A DNA stretch of 64,000 nucleotides from Lactuca virosa (Eukaryota > Streptophyta > Magnoliopsida > Asterales > Asteraceae), in NCBI GenBank assembly GCA_928212115.1, contig CAKMRJ010005634.1:179382307-179446306 (forward strand). Reading direction: 5' to 3'. The notes below the pieces were generated by a model. That model was not told the origin of the DNA, ran no database searches, and was given only the letters and a program-made list of their open reading frames with translations. Position numbers and translations under genes: made by a program. Of the stretch, positions 36,896 through 47,855 are shown piece by piece; positions within the stretch are counted from its first letter, which is position 1, and the number at the start of each line of letters is the position of its first letter.

Positions 36896-38990
36896 TGTAA
36901 CATCCCAATTTTCAAGACCAAAAATTTCATTTTGATATAATAACTTAGAGAACATTTATAAGAAAACATCGAGTCACATCATTTCATAAAAACCATAATC
37001 TCATGTCTTAAAGTTACGTCGTAAAAATAGTAATAAAATCATAGTACAAGCCCATAGATCTCAAAATGCGGAATCCTGTGTGAATGTGATGTGCAGCTAC
37101 CGCTCCGGCTCCTTCCCCTTCGCTGAAGAGGTACCTGAAACAAAACTGAAAACTGTAAGAACGAAGCTTAGTGAGTTCCCCCATCATACCACATACCATA
37201 CAAACACATGACATACATACTGTCGGGCATATCTGGGTGCCCGACCTACCCTTTCGGTCCTCTCGATCGGTGACCTTGCCTAGCATATATGGGCGCTGGC
37301 CTACCCCTTCGGTCCTCTCGACCGGTGACCTTGCCTAGCATATCTGGGTGCTGTCTTACCCCTTCGGTCCTCTCGACTGGTCTACCACATCTTATCACAT
37401 AATCATAATCTGTCTAGCATAGCTGGGTATTAAACTACCCCTTCGGCCCTATCGACCGGTATTTTGGGAACTATCTCCCTTACTGCTATGATCACGTAAC
37501 ATCATATCATGCTAACACATAAACATATCAAGTAGCAGTAAACACAGATAATTATCACAAAGACAATTGTCCAACATACACTCCTACTGGTGGCCCGACA
37601 TTATGACCTTAGACCCACCACTACTGGAAGGTAACTCACCTTGTTGTCGTGTAGTATCTGCGCGGTCCTCGGCACAGGAATCGACTCGTCTCTACTCCCC
37701 ACTCCCTACACAACGACCTTTTCCTATTACTATTTCATACTCATAACCCTTACAAGGGTCATTCCAAATCCAAGTCAAAGTCAAGGTCAAACCCTGTTCA
37801 AAGTCAACATCCAGTTGACCTGACTCGCCGAGTTGGTCCAGCAACTCGTCGAGTCCCTATTCTTTCAAAATGATACAACCCCTGACTCTACTCGTCGAGT
37901 CTAGTAAGAACTCGACGAGTTAACCTTCAACCATAGCATCGGGACCATCTTCAACCGACTCGCCGAGTTCATCCTTGAACTCGTCGAGTTCATCTTCGTC
38001 ATATGAATGTGTCTAGTCTATGACTCACCGAGTTCTATGAACAACTCGTCGAGTCCGTCTTCATGAGTTGGGAGACTGCTTTGGACTCGCCGAGTCTGTT
38101 CATACACTCGCCGAGTCCTATTATTTCCAGGTCCAGGACAAACCCCTAGCAGGTTGAGTGTTCCTTCCACTCAACCAAAACCATTTCCATAAGTCGTTTT
38201 GGGTGAAAAAGCGTCCCGACTCGCCGAGTCCCTCTTTGTCGAAAACTATACAGTCGATTATAATGGGTCTTAACGCGTCAAAACCATAGATCTGGCCTCC
38301 TAGGGTCCATTTTATACGTAAAGCTTCAAACTTGATGTACATGCATGGGGCCTTTGGCTTAAAGAGCCATGAAAGGGGTTTATATGATGTGTGGGTCTCC
38401 CATGGCCATAAAGTTGGCACCTTTATGCCATGGGAACGCTCATTGGTTCCAGGTCTGAAATCCTTATCCCAAAATCGTTGTTGCATCCAAGTATGGCTCC
38501 AAAATGGCTTCCAAAAGCCGTAAATTACTCCAAAAAGAGTATGTAGTGAAAGAAGAAGCAAGGTCTGGACTTTTTACCTCCTATAAACAGGAAATGAAGC
38601 AAAACCTCTGGATCTCCTTGGTCCTTCTGAAATCCCAAGCTCCTTCTTCTTCTCTTCAACCTTCTAACTTGCACAAAATGGCACAAAAAGCTCAAAATCA
38701 CTCAAAAAGGGTTTAGGGTTTCAATCTAGGGTTTCTCTGAGTTGGGAGGGTGATGGAGGCTGGTTTGGGACGAGATAAAGTGTTTAAATAGGGTGCAAAC
38801 CCTAAATATTAGGGTTTTGTCTAGACAGCTCCTACTCGTAGATTCGGTCTTCCGACTCGTCGAGTAGGTCACTTAAACCCCCGATCAAAAGTCGAGTCTA
38901 CTCGACGAGTTTGGCATCCAACTCGCCAAGTCCCAGAGTGAATTGCAACATTTCTTGAATTTAAATTCGTACCAGAAATCGGGTGCTACA
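36896..38990 (-). repeat. Ty3 LTR (3' LTR relative to coding)
   Basis: 2,095 bases, TG...CA. Holds about four tandem copies of a roughly 60-base unit (CCTCTCGACCGGTGACCTTG and relatives, 37,215-37,460) and about 14 palindromes of the form ACTCGNCGAGT (37,823-38,930). The reading frames within are incidental. Confidence 0.95.
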
Positions 38991-39004
38991 AATCTCCCCC
39001 ACTT
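38991..39004 (-). promoter_or_regulatory. Ty3 polypurine tract
   Basis: Minus strand AAGTGGGGGAGATT immediately before the 3' LTR; primes plus-strand DNA synthesis. Confidence 0.9.
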
Positions 39005-39007
39005 ATT

Positions 39008-39643
39008 TTAGACTTCGTCCTCGAAGTCTGCTGCTGAATTTGGAAAAAGCTCGGGGTAATGTTCCCTCATCTCTTCATCCGGCTCCCAAGTCCATTCCGA
39101 CCACTTGCGGTGCTGCCATTGCACCTTCACCAGCTCCACCTTCTTGTTCCTCAGATCCTTCGACTTCCTGTCGAGGATAGGTACTGGTCGCTCGATGTAA
39201 TTCAGGTTGTCATCCACCTGAATATCCTCCAAAGGCACCACCGCCGAGTCGTCCACCAGACACTTCCGTAACTGGGAGACGTGAAAAGTACTATGAATCT
39301 GACCGAGTTCGGCTGGCAGGTCCAGCCTATACGCCACCTTGCCCACCCGGGCGACAACCCTGAAAGGTCCAATGTACGTGGGGCCCAACTTGCCCCACTT
39401 CCTGAATCAAATAACGCCTTTCCAAGGCGACACCTTCAGGAGGACCATATCTCCGATCTGGAACTCCAAGTCCGAACGACGCTTGTCGGCACAACTTTTC
39501 TGCCGACTCTGAGCAGTCTGAAGCCTACTCCTAACCCGCTGAATCCTCTCTATCGTCTTGAGCACCACTTCGGTGCTCCCCATGACCCTATGTCCGACTT
39601 CACCCCAACATGTCGGAGTCCTGTACTTCCTCCCGTACAACAT
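39008..39643 (-). pseudogene. Ty3 integrase C-terminus and chromodomain (broken)
   Basis: 39,407-39,643 has RYRTPTCWGEVG-like and GDMVLLKVSPWKGVI, the integrase C-terminal GPY-type region; 39,008-39,388 continues GPTYIGPFRVV, STFHVSQLRKCL and ends with a chromodomain (KKVELVKVQWQHRKWSEWTW then EPDEEMREHYPELF). A frameshift/stop near 39,390-39,406 separates the two frames, just after GVI and before GP. Confidence 0.9.
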
Positions 39644-39718
39644 CTCAAAAGGAGGACGACCGATACTCTCGTGATAGCTGTTGTTGTAAGAGAGCTCAAC
39701 TAATGGAAGATAGGTATC

Positions 39719-40675
39719 TCAGCTACCACCGAAGTCTAGAACACATGCCCGCAACATATCCTCTAGAACACATGCCCACAACATATCCTCTAAGGTTTGG
39801 ATGGTCCTCTCGCTCTGACCATCCGTCTGCGGGTGAAAAGCGGTACTAAAGTGCAGATGAGTACCCAACTCATCATGGAATTTCTTCCAAAATCTGGAAG
39901 TGAACCGTACATCTCTGTCTGAAATCACGGAGACTGGCACTCCGTGTCAAGCTACTACCTCTCGGATGTAGATATCGGCCAAAATCTCGGTCGAGATGCT
40001 CTCCTGGATCGGTATGAAGTGGGCACTCTTGGTCAACCGATCCATGATGACCCAAATCAAATCCATTCCCCGTGCAGTCCTGAGAAGCTTGGTGATGAAA
40101 TCCATAGTAATATCTTCCCATTTCCACATGGGAATGTCTAGCGGCTGCATCTTGCCGTGAGGCCTCTGGTGCTCGGCCTTGACATTCCTACAGGTCAGGC
40201 ATCTCTAGACATACCAGGTTACATCCTGCTTCATGCAGGGCCACCAATAATCAGGACGAAGATCTATGTACATCTTCGTCGCCCCGAGATGAATGGAAAA
40301 TCGGGATTTGTGCGCCTCCTCCATCAGAACCTGGCGCACACCCCCGTGGTATGGAACCCACACCCTGCGGTGTAGTGTCAATAACCCTCGGCTGTCGTAA
40401 TCAAAGGAGGAAACCTGGCCCACAATACGCTCGCTCTTACGATGTTCCTCCTTCATAGCCTCCTGCTGGTCCTCTCGAATCCGCTCCAACAGCGGAGTCA
40501 CCAATGTCATCCTCATGCAGATGTCTCTGATCGGCGCTGCCTTGCGGCAAAGCGCATCGGCCACAACATTGGCCTTCCCCGGGTGGTAAAGGATCTCACA
40601 ATCGTAATCCTTCACCACGTCTAACCACCGACGATGCCTCATGTTCAGATTCGGCTGATCCATGAGGTACCTCAA
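39719..40675 (-). pseudogene. Ty3 RNase H end and integrase core (broken)
   Basis: 40,205-40,675 begins in RNase H (HPGKANVVADALCRK) and runs into the H2C2 zinc finger of integrase (HKSRFSIH...; the CLTC half lies just past a TAG near 40,205). 39,947-40,150 and 39,719-39,940 carry the DDE core: Asp in ITMDFITKLL, Asp in VISDRDVRFTS, Glu in DGQSERTIQTLE. A 27-base tandem duplication (about 39,738-39,791) repeats CVLEDMLRA-type residues. Frame changes occur near 39,945. Confidence 0.85.
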
Positions 40676-40941
40676 ACTCTTATGGTCAGTGTAGATGGTA
40701 CATCGGACCCCATAGAGGTAGTGTCACCAAATCTTAAGGGCGAAGACGACCACCCCCAATTCCAAATCATGCGTCGGGTAGTTCGCCTCGTGAGGCTTCA
40801 GCTGCCTCGAGGCGTAGGCGATGACATGCCCTCTCTGCATCAAAACTATTCCCAAACCCGAAATGGACGCATCACAATATACCACAAAATCTTCCACACC
40901 CTCGGGCAGGGCGAGGATCGGTGCCTCACATAGTCTTTGTC

Positions 40942-42378
40942 TCAGTGTCTCGAATGCCGCCTGCTGCTCAGGCCCCAGCGAAAGACAACGACTTTCTTCG
41001 TCAGCCGGGTCGAAGGTACGACTATCTTGGAGAAGTCGTGACTGAATCTCCGGTAATAGCCCGCCAATCCGAGGAAACTCTGAATCTCAGATGGAGACTT
41101 CGGAACCTCCCATCTCATCACGGCCTCCACCTTGGCCGGGTCAACCAATATCCCGTTCTGGTTGACAAGGTGCCCAAGAAACTGCACCTCGCGTAACCAG
41201 AACTCGCACTTGGAGAACTTGGCATACAAGTTCTCCCTCCTCAGGTTATCTAACACCTCTCGCAAGTGCTCCTCATGCTGCTCCTGCGTCTTGGAGTAAA
41301 CCAAGATGCCGTCAATGAAAACTATGACGGACCGATCCAGCATCGGCCTCCACACGCGGTTCATGAGATCCATGAACGCGGCAGGAGCATTGGTGAGCCC
41401 GAAGGGCATCACCACGAACTTGTAATGGCCATACCGAGTTCGAAAAGCAGTCTTCTATACATCCTCCTCTCTAACCCTCATCTGGTGGTATCCTGACCGT
41501 AGATCAATCTTGGAGAACCAAGATGCTCCCTGAAGCTGATCAAACAAGTCATCTATCCTCGGGAGTGGGTAACGGTTCTTCACCGTTACCTTGTTCAGCT
41601 CCTGGTAATCTATGCACATGCAATGCGACCCGTCCTTCTTCTTGAAAAACAGGATATGGACTCCCCAAGGCAAACTACTCGGCCTGATAAATCTCTTGTC
41701 TAACAGCTCCTGCAGCTGCATAGACAACTCCTGCAAATCGGGAGGAGCCAACCGATATGGTGCCTTGGCTATCGGAGCCGCACCATGGACTAGGTCGATC
41801 CTGAACCCCACCTGTCGCTCCGGAGGTATCCCAGGAAGCTCCTCTGAGAATACATCCGCGTAATCCCGCACCACCGGAACATCGCTCACCGTCGCCTTAC
41901 CCGCCTCCCGGGTATCCATAACATAGGCGACATACCCAGTGCAACCTTGTTGTAGATAGCGCCTAGCCCTCGCTGCTGGACATAAGGCTGGTCCGTGCTG
42001 TGGCCTCTCACCCTGAATCATCAGCTCTCCCCCACTCGGGGTCCTGATCCGAACCAACTGTTGCGCGCAGTCGATCACTGCCCCGTTGGGGCTCAACCAA
42101 TCCATGCCTATAATCACCTTGTTCCCACGCAACGGAATGGGAACCAAGTCTACCAGGTAGCGCTCCTCGAATAGCCTCAGAACACAATCTCTGAAAACCG
42201 CTAACGCTCGCACTGATCGGTCATCAGCAATCTTGACTTCTAGAGGGCAATCCAACATGCCCGAAGACTCAGGGAACCTCTTGTTAAGCGCTAGAGAGAC
42301 AAATGATCGGGTAGCGCCCGAATCAAACAACACCTGAACTGGGATACCGTTCACATGGAACGATCCTAAACAAGACAT
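40942..42378 (-). pseudogene. Ty3 protease and reverse transcriptase (broken)
   Basis: 41,455-42,378 starts with the retropepsin site LFDSGATRSFVS, then the RT fingers (FFKKKDGSHCMCIDYQELNK, PLPRIDDLFDQLQGA, SKIDLRSGYHQMRV) and hits a TAG in the segment before KTAFRTRYGH. 40,942-41,415 continues MPFGLTNAPAAFMDLMN. The catalytic box, normally FIDD, reads FIDGILVYS, so one catalytic Asp is lost. The frame fails again near 40,945 within the RNase H region. Confidence 0.9.
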
Positions 42379-42420
42379 ATCACATGGTACATCAATATCA
42401 TAAGCAACATAAAATAAAGG

Positions 42421-43657
42421 CTAGGGAGAAGAAATCATACCCGTCACCACATCGGGTGCGACACGTGCCTCCTCGGTAGTCAACTGGAAGGCTCGGCTCC
42501 TCACCACTGGAGCCTCTACCTTGCCCTGCCGACCATCAGTGATCTGCAGGGTCGCTGGAGCTGGCGCCTTCACTGGCGCTGCTGCTATCAACTGAGGGCA
42601 ATTGGCCTTTTTGTGGCCTCGTTGGTTGCAGTGGAAACACAGCAACTCCGATGTCTGGAAAGTGGGCGCAGGGGAAGTACAATCCCTACTGAAGTTCCCT
42701 GACTTGCCGCACTTGTAGAAGCCCGATGATCCTATCCTACAAACCCCCTCATGAGTCTTCCCGCACTTTCCGCAGCGGCCCCGGTCCTGCTGACCCTTCG
42801 AACTAGAGTCAGATCCCGTAGGCTTCTTCCCCGAAGTCCCAGTCACATGCCCCTCCTCCGCCTTCCTCTTCCTGATGTGCTCTAAGTCAATCTCCCTCTC
42901 CCTCGCCCCTGGTAATCATGGAATCCAGGGTCGGTCATGCCGAGAAGCTGACATGCTCCCGGATGTCGGCTCTCAACATGTCATGGTAGCAGGTCCTCCG
43001 CATCTCCTCGTCCCCCACATACTGGGGCACCAACAATGCCCTCTCCCAGAATTTGGAGGTGATCTTCGCCACTGACTCAGTTGTCTGCCTCATGTCGAGG
43101 AATTCCCTGGCCAGCTATTGAAGCTCCACAGCCGGCGCAAACTCCGCCCTAAACCTAGTCACAAAGTCAGACCAGGTCATAGCCTCAATGGCTGAGGCTC
43201 CCAAGGTATCACCAACAGACTCCCACCAGTCTCTAGCTCGGTCTCTCAAACATCCCGCAACATAACGAACCTTCGACTCCTCAGGGCAGAAGCTCGTCAG
43301 CTGTGCAGACTCCATGTCTGCAATCCACCGTCTGGCAGCAATGGGGTCCTTCACCCCATGGTAATCCGGTGCACCACTTCCCCTGAAGTCCTTAAAGGAT
43401 AGTGTGCGTGATCCTGACTGGCTGAGTGCCATGTCGCTCCTGAATGCCCTGAGGCGATCCTCCATCAGCTCTATGATCCCTTCCTTGATCGACCCAAAAA
43501 TCACCGGGGTCGACTCAAGGATGCCTCTAGTGATCTCAGAAGCAACGAACTCACGTAGTCCCTCATCAACTGGCTCGGCACCTGATCCCGAACCTGATCC
43601 TGACCCTGAACCTCCTCCTCCGTGTCGTGTGATCATCACCATTCTGAAACATAACAC
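42421..43657 (-). pseudogene. Ty3 gag with zinc knuckles (broken)
   Basis: 43,115-43,657 is the capsid: a Gly/Ser start, then FKDFRGSGAPDYHGVKDP, RRWIADMESAQL and RDWWESVGDTLGA. A TAG follows VELQ where plant relatives read on. The frame is disturbed around 42,850-43,110. 42,421-42,846 is the nucleocapsid with CGKCGKTHEGVC, a middle knuckle whose first Cys is missing (FYKCGKSGNFSRDC) and CFHCNQRGHKKANC. Gag would package element RNA. Confidence 0.9.
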
Positions 43658-44600
43658 ATAATCGTCAGAATCTTACATAACTCTCGGGAATACTCCTACA
43701 CTCTACAGTTCCCTGATTCCATCTTAGCCTTCCTTGATTCGACTACGGATCCTCTACTTTCAGTAGTACGAGCTCATACTACCTTCCACATTTATCCGTA
43801 CTTTCCTCAAGGATTGCTTCGACTTCACCAAGTCCCTTCGACTACTGCTGCACTCTTTGCTAAACTCATCCTAGGCTCACCCTAGGGTAGCTCTCCGACC
43901 TACTCTCCGCCATCAGCTGCATAAGGAACCCCTGCTACCTTTAACTAACTAGCTTGCGAATACCATTACATATTACTAAGACCAGATAATTCTTCGAATG
44001 AAAGGTCCTACCCCACAACGGTTGGACTCAAACAAGAGTTGCACAGTAGGGCCAGACCTAACCTTCTGAAATTATTTCGTCCTCGCAATATGTAACTGAA
44101 CGTATTCGTTTACTAGTTAGCTAAAGATAACTAGGACCCCCGAAGCACGTAGCAACAGCATTCGGGCATTGAGTAACACAATCCGACATACTCTATCCAA
44201 GCTATCATACAACTGACTAATCAGTATTATCTTGAAGCTCAATAAACACATATAGCATGCATATCAGGCATCTTTCTAGCTCCTCTAGCCCTATTCTAGC
44301 ATGCAGCTTGCATACATATACAGCAGGCATATAAGGCATCCTTCCTAGATCCTTAGTCCTATTCTAGCATGCAATTCTCATAATCATATCATATCATAAC
44401 ATAACATGTATGGGTATCTTGGGGAAAACTTACTTGAGCTCGGCCGGTCGCGCACATCACACATCTTGTTCTTTTTCAAAGTTCTTTTCTCTTTTCAACC
44501 TCTTTTCATAAAAATGATTTTCCTTTTGAAAAAAGTTCATACCAAGTCCTGAGTTCGAGTTCAGACATACCCGAGAGTGTATCCGAATCCCTAAAACTAA
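43658..44600 (-). other. Ty3 5' leader
   Basis: Untranslated leader between primer-binding site and gag. No gene. Contains a duplicated ATAGCATGCATATCAGGCAT-like phrase near 44,250-44,370. Confidence 0.7.
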
Positions 44601-44613
44601 GGCTCTGATACCA
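44601..44613 (-). promoter_or_regulatory. Ty3 primer-binding site (initiator tRNA-Met)
   Basis: Minus strand TGGTATCAGAGCC, complementary to the 3' end of plant initiator tRNA-Met, three bases inside the 5' LTR. Confidence 0.9.
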
Positions 44614-44616
44614 ACT

Positions 44617-46716
44617 TGTAACATCCCAATTTTCAAGACCAAAAATTTCATTTTGATATAATAACTTTGAGAACATTTATAAGAAAACATCATCGAGTCA
44701 CATCATTTCATAAAACCATAATCTCATGTCTCAAAGTTACGTCGTAAAAATAGTAATAAAATTAGAGTACAATCTCATAGATCTCAAAATGTGGAATCCT
44801 GTGTGAATGTGATGTGCAGCTACCGCGCCGACTCCTCCCCTTTCGATGAAGAGGTACCTGAAACAAAACTGAAAACTATAAGCACAAAGCTTAGTGAGTT
44901 CCCACATCATACCACATACCATACAAACACATGATATACATACTGTCGGGCATATCTGGGTGCCCAACCTACCACTTCGGTCCTCTCGACCAGTGACCTT
45001 GCCTAGCATATCTAGGCGCTGGCCTACCCCTTCGGTCCTCTCGACTGGTGACCTTGCCTAGCATATCTGGGTACTGGCCTACCCCTTCGGTCCTCTCGAA
45101 CGGTCTACTACATATTATCACATAATCATAATCTGTCTAGCATAGCTGGGTACTAAACTACCCCTTCGGCCCTATCGACCGATATTTTGGGAACTATCTC
45201 CCCCCTACTACTATGATCACGTAACATCATATCATGCTAACACATAAACATATCAAGTAGCAGTAAACACAGACAATTATCAAAAAGACAATTGTCCAAC
45301 ATACACTCCTACTGGTGGGCCGGCATTGTGGCCTTAGACCCACTGCTACTGGAAGGTAACTCACCTTGTTGTCGTGTAGTATCTGCGCGGTCCTCGGCAC
45401 AGGAATCGACTCGTCTCTACTCCCCACTCCCTACACAACGACCTTTTCCTATTACTATTTCATACTCATAACCCTTACAAGGGTCATTCCAAATCCAAGT
45501 CAAAGTCAAGGTCAAACCCTGTTCAAAGTCAACATCCAGTTGACCTGACTCGCCGAGTTGGTCCAGCAACTCGTCGAGTCCCTATTCTTTCAAAATGATA
45601 CAACCCCTGACTCTACTCGTCGAGTCTAGTAAGAACTCGACGAGTTAACCTTCAACCATAGCATCGGGACCATCTTCAACCGACTCGCCGAGTTCATCCT
45701 TGAACTCGTCGAGTTCATCTTCGTCATATGAATGTGTCCAGTCTATGACTCGTCGAGTTCTATGAACAACTCGTCGAGTCCGTCTTCATGAGTTGGGAGA
45801 TTGCTTTGGACTCGCCGAGTCTGTTCATACACTCGTCGAGTCCTATAATTATAGGTCCAAGACAAACCCCTAGCAGGCTGAGTGTTCCTTCCACTCAACT
45901 AAAACCATTTCCAGAAGTCATTTTGGGGGTAAAAGCGTCCCGACTCGCCGAGTCACCCAAGTGACTCGCCGAGTCCCTCTTTGTCCAAAACTATACAGTC
46001 GATTATAATGGGTCTTAATGCGTCAAAACCATAGATCTGGCCTCCTAGGGTCCATTTTATACATAAAGCTTCAAACTTGATGTACATGCATGGGGCCTTT
46101 GGCTCAAAGAGCCATGAAAGGGGTTTATATGATGCATGGGTCTCCCATGGCCATAAAGTTGGCACCTTTATGCCATGGGAACCCTCATTGGTTCCAGATC
46201 TGAAATCCTTATCCCAAAATCGTGGTTGCATCCAAGTATGGCTCCAAAATGGCTTCCAAAAAGCCTTAAGTTACTCCAAAAAGAGTATCTAGTGAAAGAA
46301 GAAGCAAGGTCTGGACTTTTTACCTCCTATAAACAGGAAATGAAGCAAAACCTCTGGATCTCCTTGCTCCTTCTGAAATCCCAAGCTCCTTCTTCTTCTC
46401 TTCAACCTTCTAACTTGCACAAAATAGCACAAAAAGCTCAAAATCACTCAAAAAGGGTTTAGGGTTTCAATCTAGGGTTTCTCTGAGTTGGGAGGGTGAT
46501 GGAGGCTAGTTTGGTACGAGATAAAGTGTTTAAATAGGGTGCAAATCCTAAATATTAGGGTTTTGTCCAGACAGCTTCTACTCGTCGAGTAGGTCACTTA
46601 AACCCCCGATCAAAAAGTCGAGTCTACTCGACGAGTTCGGCCTCCAACTCGCCGAGTCTCAGAGTGAATTGAAACATTTCTTGAATTTAAATATGTACCA
46701 GGAATCGGGTGCTACA
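44617..46716 (-). repeat. Ty3 LTR (5' LTR relative to coding)
   Basis: 2,100 bases, partner of 36,896-38,990. Has one extra ACTCGCCGAGT copy near 45,945-45,970. Divergence from the partner is uneven: several percent over the first ~700 bases but none seen across 45,346-45,738. Confidence 0.95.
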
Positions 46717-46721
46717 TAGTA

Positions 46722-47855
46722 GTTCAATAATATTTTCAATTTAGTCGTATCTAATGTTATGGAGTTGATTTTCAGTATAATAATGATATGGATTCATGAA
46801 TTTTAGGGGTTTATCCTTGTAAGTTTATGTTTTCATTCAATAAATATTATTAATTTTTATTTTGATTTTGATTTAATTTTATACAATTTGTTGTTTATCA
46901 TCGACTGACATATATGTTGTTTGGCTGTTTTAAATGTATTTTGTTTTTATATTTGTATGAATAATTGTGCTTAATTGTGATATACTCAATGTTTATGCAA
47001 ACATTCTGTTTGAATCGTTGTTATTCAAATTTGGAGAATGTTAATGTGTATTACAAAATCCAGAACAAACAAATACACAATTTAATAAACAATTAAAATA
47101 ATCAAACTTGTATTTTTATATGCAAACCCGTCCTTGGAAGATATCATTTAATGTATGTTTTCAATGTATTTTGTTTTTATATTCGTTTAGAATAATTATG
47201 CCTAATTATGTTATACTTGATGTTAATGCAAAGATTCGGTTAGAATTGTTGTTATTAATATTTGCAGAATGTTAATGTGAATTACAATATCCAGAACAAA
47301 CAAATATTTAATTTAATAAACAATTAAAATAACTTGTATTTTTATACGCAAAATTGTCCTTGGAAGATATCATTTAATGTAATTCTGGTTTCACATATTC
47401 TGACAGAATAAGAGACTTGTATCTTCATTGTTTTCTTAGTATCTGCGTTTATGCCATAATTAATCAGTAATCATATCTAAATTCATACGAAATAAGTTTA
47501 TTTATTTAAAGTTTTGCTGAATAAAATATTGAAAAGTCAAATCAACGTAAGATGATAATTTGTTAAGTCTTATCTATGGAATGTATTATCTTTGGAATAT
47601 GGATTTGTCAAATATTAACAATATCATGATCAATAATAGGATTTTGTGTTGATTCTTATCTTTATAATGTTTGTAAAAATTATAAAAATTAAATCGCTGA
47701 TAACAATGAGTGCAGATATCACGCATTTTTAGTTACATATCAATTCTACGGTTTCTCCTTTTTTAATATATACTTAATTGGCTCATAGTTTAGAATATTT
47801 AATTTATTTTGCTTTCTCCAATCATCTAGTGTTAAATCGTGCTGAAAATCAACTT
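46722..47855 (+). repeat. MULE-2 non-coding, with a ~228-bp tandem duplication
   Basis: 46,931-47,158 and 47,159-47,385 are diverged direct copies (each runs from AATGTATTTTGTTTTTATAT to CTTGGAAGATATCATTTAAT). The rest is AT-rich leader before the FAR1-type gene; no other frame is supported. Confidence 0.75.

Larger units (their letters stand above)
36896..46716 (-). mobile_element. Ty3/gypsy chromodomain retrotransposon, full length (Tekay/Del-like)
   Basis: Both LTRs begin TGTAACATCCC and end GGGTGCTACA; the flanks are TAGTA on each side (36,891-36,895 and 46,717-46,721), a 5-bp target duplication. The coding strand is minus: gag, protease, reverse transcriptase, RNase H, integrase, chromodomain. 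The 9,821-base element has all structural parts but stops and frameshifts in pol. Protease-RT-RH-integrase order plus a C-terminal chromodomain points to the Tekay/Del chromovirus lineage; chromodomains steer integration toward marked chromatin. It inserted inside MULE-2. Confidence 0.95.

Noticed and set aside
37014..38716. Several frames of 60-146 codons, repeated at 44,737-46,462
   Set aside because: They lie inside the two LTRs of the Ty3 element and have no domain; duplicated because the LTR is.
39059..41863. Plus-strand frames opposite Ty3 pol
   Set aside because: Antisense shadows of the pol reading frames, made open by GC-rich codon structure.
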